7,676 bases of DNA, taken from positions 3,076-10,751 of the forward strand of contig JAJBVW010000083.1 of the NCBI GenBank assembly GCA_020866945.1. The letters run 5' to 3'. The position numbers and the translations under genes are program-made. The notes beneath the pieces were generated by a model. The model was not told the DNA's origin, did no database searches, and was given only the letters and a program-made list of their open reading frames with translations. Below are positions 1 through 6,217 of the stretch, in pieces. The stretch comes from Oscillospiraceae bacterium (GTDB lineage Bacteria; Bacillota; Clostridia; Oscillospirales; Oscillospiraceae). The stretch's first letter is position 1, and each line of letters starts with the position of its first letter.

Positions 1-42
1 GTCGGCAGGACGCTCGGGAATCTCCTCGTCGCTCTCAGCCAC

Positions 43-2124
43 TTAGGTCTCATCCTCATCGCTGGCCTCTGTCGCGACCTCCGCGACCTCATCAGAAGCC
101 TCGTCCGTGGCAGCCTCGCCGGAGGCGGTGCTGTCAACGGTGATGCCCTCAGGCTCAGAGGAACCGCCCACGTTGCCCATACCGGTGCTTTCAGCCACAT
201 TGGCCTCCACAGCGGTGCCGTACTCGCCCTCAGGGATAACCTCGTCAGAGGGAACGATGGTCAGGCTGCCGTCCTCGTTCTCGATGATTTCACCGTAAAC
301 GGTGCCGCCGTCGATGTTGAGGTAGGTGATAAGGCTTTCCTCGGCAACAGTCCAGACGCCGCCGTCCGTGACGGTGACATTGATGGCGCTGTAGCCGTTG
401 TAATAGATGTGGTTCTCCATCCGGCACAGCATATAGTACTGGTTGATGGTGAACTGAGTGAACTGGATGTAAACAGCCTCGGACTCGTCCTCGGTGACCT
501 CAAAGTTCTCGTCGATGAACACATACTCCACGCCGTCAGCGGCTTCCGCGAAGGCGACAGCCTTCTCGGAGTAGGCAATGCCATGGAAGGTCTCGGTCAG
601 GGCGATGTCGCCGGTCAGGGTAGCGCCCTCGCCGACAGTGACGTTCATCACGTCGCCAGCCTGGGCATAGTAGCCGGTGCCGTTATAGAGGTTGCCAACG
701 TAATCGCCGTTGGTGAAGGTGGCATTCAGCTCCTCATTGCTGTCGGTAGCGCCGGTCTCATTGCCGGTCTGAGAAGGCATACCAGCATCCTCCACCAGGG
801 AGGTGTTGAAGCCCATGGTGGTCATGTCGCCCATGCCCACGGTGGAATCGTCGTCGTCGATCATCTGAATCAGGATGCCGGCGTTGGAGTTCACGACGGC
901 CTCGTCAAAGACGATGTCAGCGTGGCCGGAGGAACGATACAGAACGGCGGCGGACTCGACATTCAGAGTAGTGCCGTCGGTGTAGCTGATAGCCACATCC
1001 TCAGAGGAGTGAGTCATAACGCCGATGACAGCGTTGATGGTGGTCACGTTGCCCTGGCCCTCAACGGTGCCAAGCTCCTCGCCCGTAGCAGCGACAACAT
1101 CGATGTCGCCGTTGGAGGAGGCATAGGTTGCGGTGCCCTCGCGGGCGATGGCGCCGAAGGTGACACCCTCGATGGTGGTGCCATAATAGTACTGATAGCA
1201 AGCGCCAATGACATAGGAGCCGTAGCCGGAGCCGTAAGCGTCCTCATCATAGCCGTACAGCTCCCAGCCGCTGTTCATGCCGCCCTCGGACTCGGAGAGA
1301 ATCTCCAGGGTGGAGTCGATGAAGTACAGGTAGGGGTTGGTGCAGCCGTCAGTGGAGACAACGCCCCAGCCGCCGCTGGCCAGATAAGAGTTGACGGTCA
1401 CGAAGGTGGCCTCGGTGTCAAGAATGTTCACGGTGCGAATGCCGCCCTGGATGCCCAGAACCCACGGGGGGGACAGCATAACGCTGGTGGTAGCGCTGTT
1501 GACATAGCCATCATAGGCTTCGGTCAGGGGGTTAGCGCCATAGGTGACGATGCTGGAATCCTCGATCCATGCGACAGCGCCGTCATCAACGATGACAGCC
1601 GCACGGACGAAGCCGTCGGTGGTCAGATCCACGCCCTGCAGGGTGATGCGGCCGCCGTCTGCCGCCACGAACGCCGCGCCGCAGCCAGTGAAGTCGCTGG
1701 CATGAACGCCCTCGGCATCGTCCTCACCATTATACAGAACCAGAGTGCCGGTGACGGTAACGTCAGACGCCGCGCCGCTGGAGTGTACCGCGGTGAAGCC
1801 GGCGCCCTCGACCTCGTTGGCCAGGGTGATCTCGGTCACGTCGTCGGTAGTCCAGTTGGACTCGCTGGTCAGTTCGCCGTCCACCACGTCATAGCCGACG
1901 TAGATGTAGCCCTGATCCTGGCTGCGGGTGTTGACCGCGTCCAGGGTGGCGTAGGACGACGCCGTCATGTCCTCGATGCTCTCAACGGTCAGCTCAGCGG
2001 CCTCATCAGCCGTGACCTCTTCCGATGCCAGCTCGCCGGACGCCTCGCTGCTCGCGAAGGCGCTCAGGCTCAAGACCATCATCAGCGCCACCACAAGAGC
2101 AAGAATACGGGTTGCTTTCTTCAT
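43..2124 (-). CDS. Secreted, extremely acidic beta-rich surface/exported protein, family not recognised
   Basis: 693 aa, read leftwards. Residues 1-24 are a textbook signal peptide: basic MKKATR, a hydrophobic core, and an A-F-A site, so cleavage is expected after Ala24. The mature part has roughly 117 Asp/Glu against only about 8 Lys/Arg. It is rich in Gly, Thr, Val, Ser, Asn and Tyr. Short alternating hydrophobic strands separated by Gly/Asp/Asn turns resemble a right-handed beta-helix or adhesin-like fold; this is an inference, and no catalytic motif is visible. There are four Cys, no LPXTG motif, no C-terminal membrane anchor and no obvious S-layer domain, so release or non-covalent wall attachment is likely. 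The C-terminus is a Glu/Asp/Ala/Ser low-complexity tail. The start at 2124 was chosen because GGAGGTT (2131-2137) lies six bases upstream; a TTG start at 2139 would fall inside that site. The gene has its own consensus promoter. The reading frame continues in acidic style past the TAA stop, so the C-terminus may be truncated. Function unknown. Confidence 0.85.
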   Translation of the reverse strand: MKKATRILALVVALMMVLSLSAFASSEASGELASEEVTADEAAELTVESIEDMTASSYATLDAVNTRSQDQGYIYVGYDVVDGELTSESNWTTDDVTEITLANEVEGAGFTAVHSSGAASDVTVTGTLVLYNGEDDAEGVHASDFTGCGAAFVAADGGRITLQGVDLTTDGFVRAAVIVDDGAVAWIEDSSIVTYGANPLTEAYDGYVNSATTSVMLSPPWVLGIQGGIRTVNILDTEATFVTVNSYLASGGWGVVSTDGCTNPYLYFIDSTLEILSESEGGMNSGWELYGYDEDAYGSGYGSYVIGACYQYYYGTTIEGVTFGAIAREGTATYASSNGDIDVVAATGEELGTVEGQGNVTTINAVIGVMTHSSEDVAISYTDGTTLNVESAAVLYRSSGHADIVFDEAVVNSNAGILIQMIDDDDSTVGMGDMTTMGFNTSLVEDAGMPSQTGNETGATDSNEELNATFTNGDYVGNLYNGTGYYAQAGDVMNVTVGEGATLTGDIALTETFHGIAYSEKAVAFAEAADGVEYVFIDENFEVTEDESEAVYIQFTQFTINQYYMLCRMENHIYYNGYSAINVTVTDGGVWTVAEESLITYLNIDGGTVYGEIIENEDGSLTIVPSDEVIPEGEYGTAVEANVAESTGMGNVGGSSEPEGITVDSTASGEAATDEASDEVAEVATEASDEDET

Positions 2125-2175
2125 GTGTGAAACCTCCAAAAAATTTTAATCTGCTCCTCGGCAAATTATACGAAC

Positions 2176-2204
2176 ATTATACATACTCCAATAGTTCCTG
2201 TCAA
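2176..2204 (-). promoter_or_regulatory. Perfect consensus sigma70/SigA promoter of the acidic secreted protein
   Basis: On the minus strand TTGACA (2199-2204) is followed after exactly 17 bases by TATAAT (2176-2181). Both hexamers match consensus perfectly. The start of transcription should fall near 2169, giving a leader of about 45 bases before the ATG at 2124. A second TATAAT lies at 2165-2170 but has no -35 box at a usable distance. Strong, largely activator-independent expression is expected. Confidence 0.85.
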
Positions 2205-2219
2205 TTCAGTAACAGCAAA

Positions 2220-2240
2220 TGTTCATAGTTTGTTCAAACT
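2220..2240. promoter_or_regulatory. Direct repeat and short palindrome upstream of the secreted-protein promoter
   Basis: TGTTCA occurs twice, at 2220-2225 and 2231-2236, exactly 11 bp apart (one helical turn). The second copy lies inside the palindrome AGTTTG-TT-CAAACT (2227-2240). The element sits about 50-70 bp upstream of the inferred transcription start, where an activator would bind. It may be a regulator site, but a chance AT-rich pattern is also possible. Confidence 0.3.
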
Positions 2241-2278
2241 TATTTTCTGACTTTTCCGCATAACAAAAAATGCGTCTG

Positions 2279-3064
2279 TCAGCCAATATCCGCCATGCCT
2301 CCGTCCACGGACAGGGCGTGGCCGGTGATGTGTCCGGCCTTGTCGGAGCAGAGCCAGAGAACGGCGTTCGTGATGTCCTCCACCTGGCCGAATTTCCCCA
2401 GAGGGATGGGCGGGCCATCGTCGCCGCCAGCCGCCGCGCCGCCGGTGGCCTGCGAATTTTTCATCAGCTCTGTCCCCAGCGTCGGCCCGGGACAGACGGC
2501 GTTCACCCGAATGCCCTGTTTGGCATACTCCACAGCCGCTGTCTGGGTGACGGCGATGACCGCCGCCTTGCTGGGGCCATACGCCCCGAAGCCGGGCGCC
2601 ATCCGCAGACCGCCCACGGAGGCGGTGTTCACAATGGCCCCGCCGCCGGTTTTCAGCATGGCGGGTATCTCATGCTTGAGGCACAGGAAAACGCCTCTGG
2701 CGTTCACCGCCATGGTTCTGTCCCACAGCTCCACCGGGGTCTCCGTCAGGGCCGTAAAGGGAACCCGTACTCCGTCCGGCCCAATGCCGGCATTATTGAA
2801 GGCGCAGTCCAGCCGGCCATAGACCGCCAGTGTCTTTTCCACCATGGCCTCGACCTGTTCCTCGTCCGACACGTCGCACTGGATAAATATAGCCTCTCCC
2901 CCGGCGTTTCGGATGGCCTGGGCCGTCTCCTCCCCCGCTGCGGCGTTATGGCCGGTAACAGCCACAACCTTAGCCCCCTCGCGCCCCAAGGCGAGGGCCG
3001 CGTCCCGGCCCATCCCTGTGGCCGCGCCGGTGACGATGACCACCTTTCCTTTAAAATCTTCCAT
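2279..3064 (-). CDS. Classical short-chain dehydrogenase/reductase (SDR1)
   Basis: 261 aa, read leftwards, the usual length for a classical SDR. It should interconvert an alcohol and a ketone on a small cytoplasmic substrate using NAD(P)(H). Visible motifs in order are the cofactor loop T12-G-A-A-T-G-M-G19, D64 (adenine contact), N90-N-A-G93, N121, catalytic S149, Y162 and K166 (Y-G-P-S-K), then C191-P-G-P-T195, and a closing V-D-G-G. After beta-strand 2 the sequence is T37-G-H39 with no Asp, which points weakly to NADP(H). The substrate loop contains a Gly/Ala-rich insert around residues 206-219. The start at 3064 has AAAGGA nine bases upstream. The gene is divergent from the LysR regulator, with 166 bp between them, and its promoter carries a LysR-type operator. 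This suggests it belongs to the same pathway as the ene-reductase and SDR2. BaiA-type hydroxysteroid dehydrogenases and FabG-like reductases are relatives; the substrate is unknown. Confidence 0.93.
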   Translation of the reverse strand: MEDFKGKVVIVTGAATGMGRDAALALGREGAKVVAVTGHNAAAGEETAQAIRNAGGEAIFIQCDVSDEEQVEAMVEKTLAVYGRLDCAFNNAGIGPDGVRVPFTALTETPVELWDRTMAVNARGVFLCLKHEIPAMLKTGGGAIVNTASVGGLRMAPGFGAYGPSKAAVIAVTQTAAVEYAKQGIRVNAVCPGPTLGTELMKNSQATGGAAAGGDDGPPIPLGKFGQVEDITNAVLWLCSDKAGHITGHALSVDGGMADIG

Positions 3065-3108
3065 AAAAATCTATCCTTTCAGAATATATTTGTGATTTCT
3101 ATGGCGTT

Positions 3109-3137
3109 ATTGTATCACAGCTCTGATTCCTTTGCAA
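3109..3137 (-). promoter_or_regulatory. SDR1 promoter, extended -10
   Basis: On the minus strand TTGCAA (3132-3137) and TACAAT (3109-3114) are 17 bases apart, and a TG one base before the -10 box makes it an extended -10. Transcription should begin near 3102. The LysR-type dyad at 3157-3178 is centred about 65 bp upstream of that point. The 13-base string GCTGTGATACAAT containing this -10 recurs in mirror image at 3201-3213, in front of the regulator gene. Confidence 0.7.
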
Positions 3138-3156
3138 AATACCCATGCCGGATAAA

Positions 3157-3178
3157 GTTATATGATTTTTCATATAAC
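3157..3178. promoter_or_regulatory. Candidate LysR-type operator 1 (22-bp dyad)
   Basis: Perfect 9-bp inverted repeat GTTATATGA-N4-TCATATAAC in the divergent region between SDR1 and the LysR gene. It is centred at 3167.5, about -65 relative to the inferred SDR1 start and about -52 relative to the inferred LysR start. Position -65 is the known recognition-site location for LysR regulators. The symmetric T/A pair at 3161/3174 has 12 bases between, one more than the classic T-N11-A. A degenerate copy lies at 4164-4182. Confidence 0.65.
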
Positions 3179-3184
3179 GCACCA

Positions 3185-3213
3185 TTTTCTTTCCCCCCGC
3201 GCTGTGATACAAT
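3185..3213 (+). promoter_or_regulatory. Possible promoter of the LysR regulator, weak -35
   Basis: TACAAT at 3208-3213 lies within TGTGATACAAT, an extended -10 identical to that of SDR1 in the opposite direction. The hexamer 17 bases upstream, TTTTCT at 3185-3190, is a poor -35. Transcription from here would start near 3220, leaving a leader of about 11 bases with the ribosome binding site at its very 5' end. The dyad at 3157-3178 lies just upstream, which would allow autoregulation. Confidence 0.4.
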
Positions 3214-3230
3214 GGCCGGGAGGTGACACC

Positions 3231-4163
3231 ATGGACATACTGCAATTACAATATTTTCAGACCATCGCCCGGTTGGAGAACATCTCCAAGGCCTCGGAGA
3301 TTCTTTATGTTGCCCAGCCAAATCTTTCCACAAGCCTGAAGCGGCTGGAGGAGGAGCTGGGAGTCTCCCTGTTTGACCGGCGGAAGGGAAAAATCAAGCT
3401 CACCCCCACGGGGCGGCTTTTCCTGGGCTATGTGGACAGCATTCTGGGCCAGCTTGACCAGGCTGTGACCACCCTGCGGGAGACGGAACGCCAGGCGGAT
3501 GAGCAGGTGCGGGTAGCCAGCGTAATTGTTGACCTGCTGGGAAACCTGTTGGACGACTTCCTCTCTCAGCACCCCGGCGTGTGCTTCCGCCAGCTCCACT
3601 GCCGGAACGACGAGGTGGTGGAGCGGGTGCTGAACGGCAGCGCGGATTTCGGCTTCATCTTCGGCACGCCGCCCCTTCAGGGGCTGGAATATATCGAGTT
3701 TGACCGCTGCGAACGGGTCGTTCAGCTGGCTAAAAATCATCCGCTGGCGAAAAGCAGGCTGGTCTCTCTGCGGGATTTGGACGGTCAGCCGCTGATATGC
3801 AATCTCTCCCGTGACGACGGAGAGCTTATAGACGAGCTGACCCACGCGGGCCGTCTCCGGCCCAACCAGCGTTTTTTCTGCGACGACAACCGGGTGGAGG
3901 TCAGCATGACGCTTCACGGGGGCGGACTGTCCATCGCGCCGGTGTCTAATTATTTAAAGCTGATGCATCGGGAGCCGGAGCTGGAGCTGACCTGCCTGCG
4001 CATCCGGGAGGAGCTGCCCCCCGCGCGGCTGGGCCTGGTGCGCCGGGACGGGGTACGGCTCAGTCAGGCGGCTCTTCAATTTTATGAGATCGTTGCCCGA
4101 TTTTTCCTGCGGGAGCGGGAGCTTGCCAATGATTTTTCTGCCACGCTGCCGGAGCGTATTTGA
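3231..4163 (+). CDS. LysR-family transcriptional regulator
   Basis: 310 aa, normal for the family. Residues 1-60 form the winged helix-turn-helix: the M-D-I-L-Q-L-Q-Y-F opening, S19-K-A-S22, then A28-Q-P-N-L-S-T-S-L-K-R-L-E40-E-E-L-G and L47-F-D-R50, followed by L-T-P-T-G. A linker helix follows, and from about residue 90 a periplasmic-binding-protein-like effector domain. The start at 3231 was chosen over the in-frame ATG at 3162 because GGGAGGTG (3218-3225) lies just upstream, the homologous region begins here, and the earlier ATG lies inside the operator. Such proteins usually bind near -65, repress themselves and activate neighbours when an inducer, often the pathway substrate, binds. The divergent SDR1 and the downstream ene-reductase both carry the matching dyad, so this is the likely regulator of the cluster. 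The inducer is unknown. Confidence 0.93.
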   Translation: MDILQLQYFQTIARLENISKASEILYVAQPNLSTSLKRLEEELGVSLFDRRKGKIKLTPTGRLFLGYVDSILGQLDQAVTTLRETERQADEQVRVASVIVDLLGNLLDDFLSQHPGVCFRQLHCRNDEVVERVLNGSADFGFIFGTPPLQGLEYIEFDRCERVVQLAKNHPLAKSRLVSLRDLDGQPLICNLSRDDGELIDELTHAGRLRPNQRFFCDDNRVEVSMTLHGGGLSIAPVSNYLKLMHREPELELTCLRIREELPPARLGLVRRDGVRLSQAALQFYEIVARFFLRERELANDFSATLPERI

Positions 4164-4182
4164 TTATATGGATTTTTATATA
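4164..4182. promoter_or_regulatory. Candidate LysR-type operator 2, degenerate copy of operator 1
   Basis: TTATATGG-ATTT-TTATATA resembles the dyad at 3157-3178, with 5-bp arms TATAT (4165-4169) and ATATA (4178-4182) around an 8-bp spacer. It starts on the base after the LysR stop codon. Its centre, 4173.5, is about 65 bp upstream of the inferred start for the ene-reductase. A further shared string, GTATTT, lies 27 bases before the -10 here (4199-4204) and 28 bases before the -10 in the SDR1 promoter (3137-3142, minus strand), possibly an activation subsite. Confidence 0.55.
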
Positions 4183-4222
4183 CCCCTTTGCAATCAGCGT
4201 ATTTCCCCTCGGCAGGAAAATG

Positions 4223-4231
4223 TGTTATCAT
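4223..4231 (+). promoter_or_regulatory. Extended -10 promoter of the ene-reductase/SDR2 operon
   Basis: TG-T-TATCAT at 4223-4231 is an extended -10. The position 17 bases upstream (4203-4208, TTCCCC) is not a recognisable -35, as expected if a LysR activator bound at 4164-4182 recruits polymerase. Transcription would start near 4238, giving a leader of about 29 bases containing AAGGGAG (4251-4257), nine bases before the ATG at 4267. Confidence 0.55.
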
Positions 4232-4266
4232 TCTGACAGAGAAAATCATAAAGGGAGAATGCTTCC

Positions 4267-6207
4267 ATGCTGAAAAACAATTTATATCCTCATGTGTTCC
4301 AGCCCCTGAAAATACGGGGCGTGACCCTGAAAAACCGCTTGGAATACGCCCCCACGGTGGTGCTGAAATGCTCCCCGGAGGGGGAAGTGACCCAGGAGAT
4401 GCTGGACTATGTGGCCTGGCAGGCGGACACCGGGGTCTCCTATCTGACCATCGGCAACACCCCGGTGATACACAGCAATTCAAGCGCCTGGACGTGCGAG
4501 CTGAACGTCACCGCCGACCGCTGTATTCACGGCATGGAACAGCTTGTCCGCACGGCGCGGGATAACGGAGCGGAGCTGTCCATCGAGCTAGCCCACGCGG
4601 GGCGCGGCTCCGGCGGCGCCCCGAATGTTCCGGCCCTGGCCCCCTCGGACGTACCCCTGAATGGCGGGCCGCTGGGGTATATCAAGCCCATGAACCGCGT
4701 GGACATGGACTATATCCGGGAGCAGTATGTCCAGTGCGCCGTCCGCTGCCAGAAGGCGGGGCTGCGCATCCTAATGATTCACTGCGCCCACAACAATCTC
4801 CTGGCCCAGTTCCTCTCCCCCGCCTCCAACCACAGGACGGACGAATACGGCGGCAGCCTGGAAAACCGTATGCGTTTCCCCCTGGAGGTGCTGGCGGCGG
4901 TACGGTTCGCCGTGCCGGACATGGTCATCGAGTGCCGGGTCTCCGCCCAGGAGGACACCCCGGACGGCCTACAGCTGGAGGAGTCTCTGCAATTCATGGA
5001 GCGCGCCCAGGAATATGTGGACATCATTCATGTTTCGCGGGGCAACATCTTTTTCAATTACGGCTCCACCTACACCATCCCCACCTATTTCAAGGGGCGG
5101 CGGCTGAACGTGGCCTTCGCGGCGGAGGCGAAAAAAAGGCTTCATATACCTGTTGCAGTGGTGGGAAACATCACCAGCCTCCAGGAGGCGGAGGACATCA
5201 TCGCCGCCGGGCAGGCGGACATCGTGGTCATGGCAAAGGCGTATATGGCGGACGGAGATCTCATACACAAAAGCCTGCGGGGACAGGCGGATCAGGTGCG
5301 TCCCTGCACCCGCTGCGACTGGTGCGGAAACGCCAACAACTATGGCACCAGTATGCGCTGCGCCATCAATCCTCTGCTGGGAAAGCATTTAGATCTATCC
5401 ACCCTGGTTGGGTCAAAGAAAAAGGTCATGGTCATCGGCGGCGGCGCGGCTGGCATGATGGCGGCTCAGACCTGCGCTCAGATGGGCCACGACGTCACGT
5501 TGTATGAAAAATCGGACAAACTGGGCGGTCTGTTAAATATCGCGGCGGCGGCCCCCTTCAAGGAGTATATGCGCCTCTATCTCCAATGGGACATCCGCCA
5601 GACAGAGCAGTGCGGGGCCAGGATACTATATAACACTGCCGTCACCCCGGAATTGGTGGAGGCGGAAAACCCGGACGCGGTCATCGTCACCACCGGTTCC
5701 CGGTTCGTCCATCCCCCGCTGCCCGGCATTGATGGGGAAAAAGTTGTCTCTGTGGCGGACTGCGAGCTGCACACAAAGCCGGTGGGACAGCGTGTTGTGG
5801 TCTGCGGCGGGGGCATAGTAGGGCTGGAATGCGCTGTCATGCTGGCTATGGAGGGCAGAGATGTGACCGTTCTGGGCCGTCCGCCGGTGGAAAAATGGGC
5901 GGCGGAAATGCCGGTATTCAATCACATCGAAATAAATCACCAGCTCGACCAATATAATGTAAAGCGCGTGGGCGGAGAGACCATCGTCTCCTTCGATGAG
6001 GACGGCGTACACACCGCCAGCGGGCAGGTCTATCCGGGAGACAGCTATGTGATAGCCCTGGGCGTCACCCCGGACAGGGCCTTGGCTGACACCCTGTTGG
6101 CCCAGTACCCGGAGGATGTCTATGTGGTTGGCGACTGCGCCAAGGGCGGCGGCACCCTGGGAGACGCCAACAACGACGCCTTCGCTGCCGCCATCTCCAT
6201 CCGATAA
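4267..6207 (+). CDS. NADH:flavin oxidoreductase / ene-reductase (OYE barrel + Fe-S + FAD/NAD(P) domains)
   Basis: 646 aa, close to BaiCD (about 640 aa) and 2,4-dienoyl-CoA reductase. Residues 1-340 are an FMN-type TIM barrel: H110-A-G-R113, H172-C-A-H175, F182-L-S-P and R190-T-D-E-Y-G-G-S-L-E-N-R, with R224 in C-R-V-S. Fe-S ligands are C347, C350, C353 and C365 (C-x2-C-x2-C-x11-C), so a 4Fe-4S cluster is expected. Residues 385-646 are the pyridine-nucleotide half, with G391-G-G-A-A-G, a second Rossmann motif C513-G-G-G-I-V-G and V621-G-D-C. The family moves electrons from NAD(P)H through FAD and Fe-S to FMN and reduces activated C=C bonds. Oddities: the family Tyr after the H-x-A-H motif is N177; Glu107 stands where YqjM-type enzymes have the FMN-contacting Gln; Lys324 replaces the usual FMN-phosphate Arg. 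The substrate may therefore be atypical, or the chemistry may run as a dehydrogenation, as in trimethylamine dehydrogenase. Co-transcribed with SDR2 and probably activated by the LysR protein. Confidence 0.9.
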   Translation: MLKNNLYPHVFQPLKIRGVTLKNRLEYAPTVVLKCSPEGEVTQEMLDYVAWQADTGVSYLTIGNTPVIHSNSSAWTCELNVTADRCIHGMEQLVRTARDNGAELSIELAHAGRGSGGAPNVPALAPSDVPLNGGPLGYIKPMNRVDMDYIREQYVQCAVRCQKAGLRILMIHCAHNNLLAQFLSPASNHRTDEYGGSLENRMRFPLEVLAAVRFAVPDMVIECRVSAQEDTPDGLQLEESLQFMERAQEYVDIIHVSRGNIFFNYGSTYTIPTYFKGRRLNVAFAAEAKKRLHIPVAVVGNITSLQEAEDIIAAGQADIVVMAKAYMADGDLIHKSLRGQADQVRPCTRCDWCGNANNYGTSMRCAINPLLGKHLDLSTLVGSKKKVMVIGGGAAGMMAAQTCAQMGHDVTLYEKSDKLGGLLNIAAAAPFKEYMRLYLQWDIRQTEQCGARILYNTAVTPELVEAENPDAVIVTTGSRFVHPPLPGIDGEKVVSVADCELHTKPVGQRVVVCGGGIVGLECAVMLAMEGRDVTVLGRPPVEKWAAEMPVFNHIEINHQLDQYNVKRVGGETIVSFDEDGVHTASGQVYPGDSYVIALGVTPDRALADTLLAQYPEDVYVVGDCAKGGGTLGDANNDAFAAAISIR

Positions 6208-6212
6208 GGAGG
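6206..6212 (+). promoter_or_regulatory. Ribosome binding site of SDR2 overlapping the upstream stop
   Basis: AAGGAGG begins inside the TAA stop codon of the ene-reductase (6205-6207) and lies five bases before the ATG at 6218. This fixes the SDR2 start and implies translational coupling of the two genes. A longer in-frame reading from 6116 would overlap the ene-reductase by about 90 bases and is not needed. Confidence 0.8.
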
Positions 6213-6217
6213 CCGCC

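Noticed and set aside
409..2130. Long plus-strand open frame (573 aa) opposite the secreted protein
   Set aside because: It is a shadow of the GC-rich minus-strand gene: no ribosome binding site, abundant His/Gly/Val low-complexity text and no family motifs, whereas the minus frame has a signal peptide, ribosome binding site and consensus promoter.
2125..2139. TTG start for the secreted protein at 2139
   Set aside because: It lies within the ribosome binding site itself; the ATG at 2124 gives the classic M-K-K signal peptide.
2257..2274. Terminator for SDR1 (CGCAT/ATGCG hairpin)
   Set aside because: The stem is only 5 bp and the run of T lies in the loop, with an A/G-rich sequence following on the minus strand. 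I see no convincing terminator between SDR1 and the secreted protein, so read-through is possible.
2270..3226. Plus-strand open frame (318 aa) opposite SDR1
   Set aside because: The minus strand encodes a complete SDR with all expected motifs; the plus frame has no recognisable domain and would run through the divergent promoter region.
3162..3230. N-terminal extension of the LysR protein to an ATG at 3162
   Set aside because: The ATG lies inside the operator dyad, lacks a ribosome binding site and would add 23 residues before the conserved start of the DNA-binding domain.
4734..5507. Alternative plus frame (257 aa) inside the ene-reductase
   Set aside because: Rich in Pro/Gly/Arg/His as expected from frame-shifted GC-rich codons; the overlapping frame carries clear flavin and Fe-S motifs.
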